Shown: piece by piece, positions 24,684 to 31,451 of the stretch
Layout of the letters: every line of letters begins with the position of its first letter
How positions within the stretch are numbered: position 1 is the stretch's first letter
Assembly: GCA_020025535.1 (NCBI GenBank)
Contig: JAHHRY010000003.1
Location: 1 to 64,000 of the forward strand
Reading direction: 5' to 3'
Length of the DNA stretch: 64,000 bases
DNA from: Oscillospiraceae bacterium
Lineage (GTDB): Bacteria > Bacillota > Clostridia > Oscillospirales > Oscillospiraceae
Notes under the pieces: generated by a model
The model's input: only the letters and a program-made list of their open reading frames with translations
The model's database searches: none
Told to the model about the DNA's origin: nothing
Translations under genes and position numbers: made by a program

Positions 24684-25892
24684 TCAGGTGTGAAATACAT
24701 ATTTGTCCAGCCGGCGGAAGGCCTCCTGCACTCTGCTCATGGGAAGGGCAAGATTCATTCGCAGATGGCAGGGACCATGGAACATCCTGCCGTCCTGCAG
24801 GGCAACACCCACATCCCATGCGGCTTTTTCTACGTCCTCGATGGTTTTGCCATGCCGCTGACACCACTGGGTGCAGTCCAGGAACAGCATGTAGGTTCCC
24901 TGAGGCTTACAAACATGAACGCCTTCAAAATGCTCGTCTATATACTGACAGGCATAGTCTACATTGTCTGTCAGTACCTGACGCAGTTCATCCAGCCATT
25001 CATATCCCTCCGGCCTGTAGGCTCCAATCAAAGCATACATACTCAGAACATTCATGGCATTGTAATGGGAGAGACTGGCTTCCTTGTCGATTCTCTCCCG
25101 CAGTCCCCGATTGTAAACAATCCGGTAAGAGCCTACAAGACCTGCCAGATTAAAGGTTTTGCTGGGGGCGTACAAAGCAACCGTACGCATTCTGGCGTCG
25201 TCGCTGACGGACTGGGTGGGGATATGCCTGTGACCAATCAAAGTCAGATCCGACCAGATTTCGTCGGATACCACATAAACATCGTGCTTTTTGAATATCT
25301 CCATGGCCTTTTCGATTTCCCAGCGCTCCCAGACTCTGCCGCAGGGATTGTGCGGGGAACAGAATAAGGCGGCGTGAATTTTGTTCTTCACGATTTTTTC
25401 TTCCATGTCCTCAAAGTCCATGCGCCAGATGCCGTCGGCATCGATGACCAGCGGACTGTGGACAAGGTGATAGCCGTTGTTGCCCAGTGCATTGGTGAAA
25501 CCGATATAAGTAGGGGAGTGCACCAGAACATTGTCGCCTCTGGAGCAAAGCACATTCAGCGCGCTGATGACGCCGCCGAGGACACCGTTGGCATAGCCGA
25601 TGTGCTCAGGCAGAAGCCCGTCCACGCCGTTGCGGTTTTTCTGCCAGGCGATGATACTGTCAGTATATTCCTGACGAGGGGAGAAATAACCGAAGGCAGG
25701 GTGCTGCGTGCGACGGATAATGGCTTCGGGAATGGTGGGGACGGTGGGGAAATTCATGTCGGCGACCCACATAGGGATCACATCCCAGCCGTCCTTCGGC
25801 GCGCCGGGGGCAAAACCGCCGGAACCCACGGCATCCACTGCGATTGCGTCCATATTGTGCCTGTCCAGAATGGATGTAAAATCGTATTTCAT
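24684..25892 (-). CDS. patB: MalY/PatB-family PLP-dependent lyase or aminotransferase
   Basis: A 402-aa fold-type I PLP enzyme, probably a C-S lyase (cystathionine beta-lyase). The PLP Lys lies in APSKTFNLAGL; SPHNPCGRVW and the Asp-Glu before it (VVSDEIW) are typical of MalY/PatB. N-terminal YDFTSILDRHN and GSVKWD-like segments fit the family. AGGAG 8 nt upstream of 25892 fixes the start. The promoter at 25937-25965 is good. MalY-type proteins may also regulate transcription. Confidence 0.88.
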   Translation of the reverse strand: MKYDFTSILDRHNMDAIAVDAVGSGGFAPGAPKDGWDVIPMWVADMNFPTVPTIPEAIIRRTQHPAFGYFSPRQEYTDSIIAWQKNRNGVDGLLPEHIGYANGVLGGVISALNVLCSRGDNVLVHSPTYIGFTNALGNNGYHLVHSPLVIDADGIWRMDFEDMEEKIVKNKIHAALFCSPHNPCGRVWERWEIEKAMEIFKKHDVYVVSDEIWSDLTLIGHRHIPTQSVSDDARMRTVALYAPSKTFNLAGLVGSYRIVYNRGLRERIDKEASLSHYNAMNVLSMYALIGAYRPEGYEWLDELRQVLTDNVDYACQYIDEHFEGVHVCKPQGTYMLFLDCTQWCQRHGKTIEDVEKAAWDVGVALQDGRMFHGPCHLRMNLALPMSRVQEAFRRLDKYVFHT

Positions 25893-25936
25893 AATCAACA
25901 CTCCTGTCTTTCTTTGTTTTTGCGGTATTTTAGTAT

Positions 25937-25965
25937 ATTATAGGTAATATTATGGGGAATAGCAA
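25937..25965 (-). promoter_or_regulatory. Promoter of patB
   Basis: On the minus strand: TTGCTA (25965-25960), a 17-nt spacer and TATAAT (25942-25937). Confidence 0.8.
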
Positions 25966-26010
25966 CCCTATTTTCACGTTTGACGGCGGGTGCAGCGGAG
26001 AAAATAAAAT

Positions 26011-26044
26011 CTCCCATACCGGGCACACATAGCTGGTATGGGAG
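26011..26044 (-). terminator. Terminator after the MATE gene
   Basis: A 10-bp stem CTCCCATACC/GGTATGGGAG; on the minus strand it is followed by ATTTTATTTT. Confidence 0.8.
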
Positions 26045-26049
26045 GATAT

Positions 26050-27363
26050 TTACAGGACTTTTCTCGTATATCTTCGGAAGAGGATCATGCCCAGAATCGC
26101 GACCAGAGATTCCGTGATGGGAAATACCAGCCAGATGCCCAGCATACCCAGAACCTTTGCCATCAGGAAAGAGAGGGGAATGATGATCACAAAGCCTCTT
26201 AGAATGGTGAGTATCTGCGCTGGCTTTGTTTGATGCGTGGAGGTGAAGAAAACGGCAATAATCAGATTGTAACCGGCGGAGACTATGGAGGTGAAGTAAA
26301 TTTGCAGACCGACTACGGCCATTTCCTGTAAGTGCTGATCGCGTTCGCTATTAAAAATCGAAGTAATGGGGTCGGCAAAGAAAAAGAGCACCGCATAGAG
26401 CGCAAGAGAAATAAAAACCATTGAGCCCATGGAATAAGTGTGTAATTTCTTGATTTTTGCATGATTGTCGCTGCCGTATGCGGTACTTACCAGAGGCTGA
26501 ACGCCCTGTGCGATTCCCGTATGTATACCGATAACAACGATGGCAATATTTGCTAAAACGCCATAGGCGGCCACGCCTGTATTGCCTTCCAGCGAGAGAA
26601 TGAGAATGTTGAAAATAATCATCACAATGCCGGTGGACAGCTGAGAGATCAGTGAGGGGACACCCAGTGAGATTTCCTCTTTCATTACGGCAAAATTCGG
26701 CTTTTCCATAATCAGATGGAAGCTGTTTTTCTTTCGGAGCCAGTGGGGGAGCATCATGAGGATACTGATGATCGGAGACAGACCGGTAGCCAGAATGGCA
26801 CCGAACATACCCATATCCAGAGGGAAAATGAAGACATAGTCCAGAATGATATTGGAAAAACTTCCCACGAGCATGGCTACCATGGAAAGCTGCGGGCCAT
26901 TGTCATTTCGGATGAAGCACAGAAGAATGTTGTTCAGGATAAACGCAGGAGAGAAGAAAAACAGGCATTGCAGGTAGACCTGGGTCATGTCAAGGATTTC
27001 GGCGTCGGCTCCCAACAACTTAGCAATGGCTTCTGAGCCAAAGACACCCAGCAATACAATAAATGCTGAAAAAACAGTTGCCACATATATTGTATTGGTG
27101 TAGATGCGATCAATATCCTTCTTCTGGTTTTGACATTTGTATATAGAAAACTTGGTCGCACCGCCCATGCCCAGCATAAGTCCCACGCCGCTAAGCAGAT
27201 TAAAGACTGGAAGAGCAATGTTCATTGCCGCGAGACCGTTTGTGCCCATGCCTTTGGAGACGAAAAAAGTATCTGCAAGAATATAACAGGATACCCCCAA
27301 AGTACCGAGAATACTTAGAATCATATATCTGAGAAATTCAGGGAAGAATGCTTTGTTTTCCAT
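26050..27363 (-). CDS. MATE family efflux transporter
   Basis: A 437-aa inner-membrane antiporter with 12 predicted helices in two homologous halves (MATE/DinF superfamily, drug or cation export). It starts MENKAFFPEFLRYM; AAGGAG 7 nt upstream sets 27363. Conserved ADTFFVSKGMG near the first helix, and the second-half counterpart GIHTGIAQGVQPLVSTAYG, are typical. Substrate unknown. It is on the strand of the symporter gene upstream, with a hairpin between. Confidence 0.92.
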   Translation of the reverse strand: MENKAFFPEFLRYMILSILGTLGVSCYILADTFFVSKGMGTNGLAAMNIALPVFNLLSGVGLMLGMGGATKFSIYKCQNQKKDIDRIYTNTIYVATVFSAFIVLLGVFGSEAIAKLLGADAEILDMTQVYLQCLFFFSPAFILNNILLCFIRNDNGPQLSMVAMLVGSFSNIILDYVFIFPLDMGMFGAILATGLSPIISILMMLPHWLRKKNSFHLIMEKPNFAVMKEEISLGVPSLISQLSTGIVMIIFNILILSLEGNTGVAAYGVLANIAIVVIGIHTGIAQGVQPLVSTAYGSDNHAKIKKLHTYSMGSMVFISLALYAVLFFFADPITSIFNSERDQHLQEMAVVGLQIYFTSIVSAGYNLIIAVFFTSTHQTKPAQILTILRGFVIIIPLSFLMAKVLGMLGIWLVFPITESLVAILGMILFRRYTRKVL

Positions 27364-27435
27364 AACGGTCTCCTTACAAGCACAGATCACGGTGCTGGAA
27401 TTTTTACATTTCCGGGTTAAGATATTCAGTATAAT

Positions 27436-27458
27436 ACCGCCGGCCAGCGACCGGCGGT
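27436..27458 (-). terminator. Hairpin between the symporter and MATE genes
   Basis: An 8-bp stem ACCGCCGG/CCGGCGGT, followed on the minus strand by ATTATACTG. A weak terminator for the symporter, possibly next to a MATE promoter (TATACT). Confidence 0.5.
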
Positions 27459-27474
27459 GAATACTATGAGAAAA

Positions 27475-28896
27475 TTAACGTTTTTTCTTCTTTTTTGGAC
27501 GTTCCCGCTCCTGAAGGGACTTCAGAACCACATTGGTAAGCGCAAACAGAGCCAGTGTGTTGGGAATTACCATCAGATTGTTGAACATATCTGTCAGCTC
27601 CCAAACCAAATCGTTGGACATGACAGTGCCTGCGAAGATAAATACCAGTGCAATGATGGTATAGACAGGCGCGGCTTTTTTTCCGAAGAGATAAACGGCG
27701 TTGATCTTGCCGAACATATTCCAGCTGATAACGGTAGAGAACGCGAAGAACAGCAGACAGAGAGCTACAAATGCAGCACCCAGATCCTTGCCCAGGACAA
27801 CGCCGAAGGCTGTCTGTGCCAGGTTGGTTTTGTTAAGTGTTTCACTGGCAGCGGCCGCACCGCAGGAGGCGAGAGGACCGTCCGGAGTGTAGAGAGTAGA
27901 GATAATTACCAGTGCATTCAGAGTCAGCACGAAGAAGGTGTCGATAAAAACACCTACCATGGCAACGACGCCCTGTTCGTGAGGATGGTTGACATTTGCC
28001 TGTGCGTGAGCGTGAGGCGTGGAACCCATGCCTGCTTCATTGGAGAACAGTCCACGCTTGGCACCCTGGCTGATGGCGGTTTTCAGAGCATAGCCGACGC
28101 CGCCGCCGATGATAGCCTGCGGCTGGAAGGCATACTTGAAAATCATGCCAAAGGTGGCAGGGAGGTACCGAATCCGGGCAATGAGAATCACAAGACCGCC
28201 CAGAAGGAAGATACCTGCCATAATGGGCACGATTTTTTCCAGAACAGAGGCCAGCCGCTGGACGCTGCCGAGGAAAATCACGGCGCAGATTGCAACCAGA
28301 ATCGCGCCGACAATCCAGCCGGGGATATGGAAGGCGGTCTCGAAGGTAGAGCCGATGGAGTTGGCCTGCACCATACAGCCCATAAAGCCCAGAGCCATGA
28401 TAATGGCAACAGCAAAGAAACCGGCAAGGAATTTACCGAAACGTCCCTTGAATGCGGTGGTTATGTAGTACACAGGGCCGCCGCGGATGGTGCCGTCTTC
28501 GTCGATCTGTCTGGTTTTCAGCGCCAGAGTAGCCTCGGCATAAACGGTTGCCATACCGAAAGAAGCGATGAGCCACATCCAGAAAATTGCACCGGGGCCG
28601 CCGGTCAGAATTGCGCCGGAGGCGCCGACGATGTTGCCTGTGCCTACCTGTGCGGCAATGGCAGTAGCAAGAGCCTGAAAGGAACTCATGCCTTTTTCCT
28701 GCTTGCCGCCGTTCAGAGTCAGATTGCCGAATACTCTTTTCATGCCTTCGCCCAGATAGCGCACCTGGACGAAACGGGTTTTGATGGTGTACCAGACACC
28801 GACACCCAGCAGGAGAAACACCAGCAGATAGTTCGACAGATAAGTGTTGATGTTTACAGCAATGGGATACAGGAATGCTTCAATAGATTCTAACAT
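27475..28896 (-). CDS. Alanine/glycine:Na+ symporter, AGCS family
   Basis: A 473-aa Na+-coupled amino acid symporter with about 11 helices. The AGCS signature is in QALATAIAAQVGTGNIVGAS and GGPGAIFWMW, with SNEAGMGSTPHAHA in the second half. The C-terminus is a Lys-rich tail (KKKKKR). A glycine riboswitch sits in its leader (28986-29080), so glycine is likely the physiological substrate. AGGAGG lies 8 nt upstream of the ATG. Confidence 0.95.
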   Translation of the reverse strand: MLESIEAFLYPIAVNINTYLSNYLLVFLLLGVGVWYTIKTRFVQVRYLGEGMKRVFGNLTLNGGKQEKGMSSFQALATAIAAQVGTGNIVGASGAILTGGPGAIFWMWLIASFGMATVYAEATLALKTRQIDEDGTIRGGPVYYITTAFKGRFGKFLAGFFAVAIIMALGFMGCMVQANSIGSTFETAFHIPGWIVGAILVAICAVIFLGSVQRLASVLEKIVPIMAGIFLLGGLVILIARIRYLPATFGMIFKYAFQPQAIIGGGVGYALKTAISQGAKRGLFSNEAGMGSTPHAHAQANVNHPHEQGVVAMVGVFIDTFFVLTLNALVIISTLYTPDGPLASCGAAAASETLNKTNLAQTAFGVVLGKDLGAAFVALCLLFFAFSTVISWNMFGKINAVYLFGKKAAPVYTIIALVFIFAGTVMSNDLVWELTDMFNNLMVIPNTLALFALTNVVLKSLQERERPKKKKKR

Positions 28897-28985
28897 ATCA
28901 ATTTCCTCCTAAAATAACGAAACAGCCTACACTGGCCGCTCCGGAAAAAGACATGTATTGGACAGACTCCTGTCCGTGTATCCCT

Positions 28986-29080
28986 ACCCTGTCCTTTTAC
29001 CTGAGAGATTAGCGGCTTGCCCGCATTGCACCTTCGGTACTCATTGCTGAGATTCTCCAGAGTTCTCCATTCTTGGCCGC
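28986..29080 (-). ncRNA. Glycine riboswitch, single aptamer
   Basis: On the minus strand: the block GTACCGAAGGTGCAA, then CTCTCAGGTAAAAGGACAG, with GGAGAA at the 5' side. These are the hallmark blocks of the glycine (gcvT) riboswitch. Only one complete aptamer is seen, with short sequence on the 5' side for a possible ghost aptamer. Downstream, CTGTCC of a small hairpin at 28957-28982 could pair with the GGACAG of the aptamer, a possible expression switch. Confidence 0.92.
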
Positions 29081-29141
29081 TGCATCTGCAGAAGCTGACG
29101 TTCGGCCAGGAATTTTGTATGCTGTCTATTAAGCTGCGTTC

Positions 29142-29170
29142 ATACTATCATTGTTTGCAGATAAAGTCAA
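29142..29170 (-). promoter_or_regulatory. Promoter of the glycine-riboswitch transcript
   Basis: On the minus strand: TTGACT (29170-29165), a 17-nt spacer and TAGTAT (29147-29142), about 65 nt before the aptamer. Confidence 0.75.
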
Positions 29171-29279
29171 GATAAGCTTATTTATCGTAAGATTTATTAA
29201 AAAATGGCAATAAAAAGCAGCAGACCGTTTCCGGGTCTGCTGCTTTTGGGACTGAAAGATACGCCTGAAACACCTGAGT

Positions 29280-30170
29280 CTATTTCCCGTTTTCGTTGTA
29301 GTGAAAGATGATGTAACGTAGAATTCCCGTGCAGGTGAGACAGAAAATGCTGATGAAGACAACCCATCCCTCCGGCGTGGAAAAAAGGGCAAGTCCGCCG
29401 CCGCGAATCACCGCACCTATATTGAAGAATATGAGAAGAGCGGGAATCCAGCTGTAATGCCACATCTTCAGAATGATTTTCTTGGATTTGGGAAGATCCG
29501 GCTCCAGCGTCTCCGGGTGCTTTGCGGTGCAGCGAATCGACGCAACCGGAACATAGCAGGCACGGGTATAAAAACGCTCTGCGGTGTACTCGATGCCGTC
29601 AATGGTGAATTCCGGATACATGCTTTCTTTCGTGATGACCAGATTCAAGCCGTGCACATCGGCATACTGGCACAGGGCAGCCGTAAATTCTTCGGGCGTG
29701 GTAACGGCTCCGTCCGGCAGAAAAGTAAATACCTTTTCGTGCTGCGCCTTGGCGAAAAGCCTGTAATCATGCACCCATTGTTTGAACAGCTTTTTCTTGT
29801 TTTCGGGAGCTTCCATTTTGCTCAGCACTTTGTCAATGTCACCGGGGGCTGTCCCGTTCAGATTGCGAAATTCACGGCAGAAGTAAATGGCTGTTTCCAG
29901 TTCCTGCGTTTTCAGTTTGAGCCGCGCTTCCTGTTCGGCGGCGGCTTTGCTGAGCTCGGTTTGTCCTGCGAGGATATTTCGTATATCGTCCAAAGGCATA
30001 TCGACCATACGCAGTGCACGGATGAGCTTCAGTTTCTGAATGTCCTCATCGGAATATTCCCGATAATCGTTTTCCTGATTGCGGGAGGGGGAAATCATGC
30101 CTTCCTGCTCATAGAAACGGATATTGCGTCTGGTGATGCCGGACAGGGCTTCGGCTTGCTTGATGTTCAT
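29280..30170 (-). CDS. Membrane-anchored MerR-family regulator
   Basis: A 296-aa protein. The N-terminal MerR HTH (NIKQAEALSGITRRNIRFYEQ, then DYREYSDEDIQKLKLIRAL) is followed by a dimer coiled coil to about residue 120 and a soluble domain of about 100 residues. Two transmembrane helices (about 240-257 and 266-287) end with HYNENGK. GGAGG 7 nt upstream sets 30170. The promoter has the 19-bp spacer typical of MerR-controlled promoters. The ligand is unknown; the membrane tail suggests a membrane signal. Confidence 0.85.
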   Translation of the reverse strand: MNIKQAEALSGITRRNIRFYEQEGMISPSRNQENDYREYSDEDIQKLKLIRALRMVDMPLDDIRNILAGQTELSKAAAEQEARLKLKTQELETAIYFCREFRNLNGTAPGDIDKVLSKMEAPENKKKLFKQWVHDYRLFAKAQHEKVFTFLPDGAVTTPEEFTAALCQYADVHGLNLVITKESMYPEFTIDGIEYTAERFYTRACYVPVASIRCTAKHPETLEPDLPKSKKIILKMWHYSWIPALLIFFNIGAVIRGGGLALFSTPEGWVVFISIFCLTCTGILRYIIFHYNENGK

Positions 30171-30202
30171 AATACGACCTCCATTTCTCTTGGTTATGGG
30201 CG

Positions 30203-30233
30203 AGTATAAACCATACAGCAGGTGGAATGTCAA
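30203..30233 (-). promoter_or_regulatory. MerR-type promoter with 19-nt spacer
   Basis: On the minus strand TTGACA (30233-30228), 19 nt, TATACT (30208-30203). A 19-nt spacer is the hallmark of promoters that MerR proteins activate by distortion, and here it fits autoregulation. Confidence 0.75.
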
Positions 30234-30413
30234 GAGAAAGTTTCAAAAAGTGCAAAAGAAAAACGCCGTCAGGAATGCAGCCGCCTGAGCAGATGCGGCA
30301 CAGGCGGTACATACAGAGGTTATGATACCATCCTGCCGGAAGATGTCAACAGGCACATACCGATATGGTGTACGGAGGATTCCGGGATGAAATCAGAGAT
30401 TGAGAGATTTTGG

Positions 30414-30442
30414 TTGATTGCCGGGGAAGAAACCGGTATAAT
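30414..30442 (+). promoter_or_regulatory. Promoter of the nitroreductase gene
   Basis: TTGATT (30414-30419), a 17-nt spacer, TATAAT (30437-30442). Confidence 0.8.
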
Positions 30443-30476
30443 AGAGGAAAACAGATGGAGTAAAGGAGAATGCTTT

Positions 30477-30995
30477 ATGGATTTTTTTGAAGCAGTGAGC
30501 AAACGCTACAGCCACCGCACCGCTTTCCTGAATCAGCCCATTCCGGACGAAGACATCCGCAAAATGATTGATGCCGGTATTCGTGCTCCTTCGGGAATGA
30601 ATGCTCAGACCACCTCGTTTGTGGTGGTTACAGATCCGGCGCTTCGGACGGAAATCGCCGAGGTCGTTCCCACGCCTGCCGTCCAGACGGCTCCTGTGAT
30701 CCTTGCGGTACTGACGGAGCACGTGGTGACTCCCTGCGGTCTGGCATTTGAAATTGAGGACTATGCCGCGTCCACACAGAATATTCTGCTGGCTGCTGCA
30801 GCCCTTGGCTATGGAACGGTCTGGATGGATGGCAAGCTGAAATCGGAGAGTGTCAATGCACGGATTCGTGAAATCCTGAACGTGCCGGAAGGAAAACATG
30901 TGCGCTGTATTCTTCCTGTTGGTGTTCCCGCTGAAACGGGACGCCAGAACGAACGGAAATCTTTTGAGGAACGCTGCACATACAATCGCTTTTAA
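30477..30995 (+). CDS. Nitroreductase-family FMN enzyme
   Basis: A 172-aa FMN-dependent oxidoreductase of the NADH/NADPH nitroreductase superfamily. It begins MDFFEAVSKRYSHRTAF, the SxR flavin site (here YSHR), followed by GIRAPSGMNAQ and the later YGTVWMDGK and LPVGVPAE. AAAGGAG 8 nt upstream sets 30477. It is divergent from the MerR gene. The end RKSFEERCTYNRF is usual for this group. Substrate unknown. Confidence 0.93.
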   Translation: MDFFEAVSKRYSHRTAFLNQPIPDEDIRKMIDAGIRAPSGMNAQTTSFVVVTDPALRTEIAEVVPTPAVQTAPVILAVLTEHVVTPCGLAFEIEDYAASTQNILLAAAALGYGTVWMDGKLKSESVNARIREILNVPEGKHVRCILPVGVPAETGRQNERKSFEERCTYNRF

Positions 30996-31005
30996 CAAGC
31001 GCTTG

Positions 31006-31047
31006 GAAGCACCGGGGACCTTTTAGAAGGTCCTTTGGTGCTTTTTA
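31006..31047 (+). terminator. Terminator after the nitroreductase
   Basis: Nested stems AAGCACC/GGTGCTT and GGACCTT/AAGGTCC with TTTTT at the end. Confidence 0.8.
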
Positions 31048-31075
31048 CATTTTGCAGAAAACTTTGAAAATACTA

Positions 31076-31104
31076 TTGACAGACTGCGTCGCAGGTGTTA
31101 GTAT
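31076..31104 (+). promoter_or_regulatory. Copper operon promoter
   Basis: TTGACA (31076-31081), a 17-nt spacer and TAGTAT (31099-31104). The CsoR site lies directly downstream. Confidence 0.7.
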
Positions 31105-31108
31105 AAAA

Positions 31109-31125
31109 ATACCCCATGGGGGTAT
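31109..31125. promoter_or_regulatory. CsoR operator
   Basis: ATACCCC, ATG, GGGGTAT: a perfect 7-bp inverted repeat of the TACCCC...GGGGTA type bound by CsoR repressors. It lies just after the -10 box. Confidence 0.88.
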
Positions 31126-31144
31126 ATGAAAAGGAGGCGTGCAT

Positions 31145-31441
31145 ATGGATAGCTGCTGTACGAAAAAAACGACTGTTCGTACCGAAGAACGTCGTAAGAA
31201 ACTAATCAACCGACTGTCACGAATCGAGGGGCAGATCCGTGGCATCAAAGGCATGATTGAAAATGATGCCTATTGCACGGATATTTTGACCCAAAGTGCC
31301 GCTGTGGCGGCGGCTATTCAGGCATTTAACCGAGAGTTGCTGGACAGCCATATTCGTGGCTGCGTGGCAAACGACATTCGTGAAGGCAACGACGAAGTGA
31401 TCGATGACCTGATGGACACTCTTTACAGATTGATGAAGTGA
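31145..31441 (+). CDS. csoR: Copper-sensing repressor CsoR
   Basis: A 98-aa all-helical metal sensor. It keeps the Cu(I) ligand set Cys (YCTDIL), His (DSHIRGC) and Cys (the same segment), as in Cu-responsive members rather than FrmR or RcnR. RLSRIEGQIRGI is the DNA-binding helix. Cu(I) binding releases DNA. It has its own perfect operator at 31109-31125. The start is ATG 31145 with AAGGAGG 7 nt upstream. copA follows 10 nt later. Confidence 0.95.
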   Translation: MDSCCTKKTTVRTEERRKKLINRLSRIEGQIRGIKGMIENDAYCTDILTQSAAVAAAIQAFNRELLDSHIRGCVANDIREGNDEVIDDLMDTLYRLMK

Positions 31442-31451
31442 GGAACGCCTA

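Noticed and set aside
27457..28893. A 478-codon plus-strand frame
   Set aside because: Antisense of the AGCS symporter; composition Cys/His/Gln-rich as for shadow frames.
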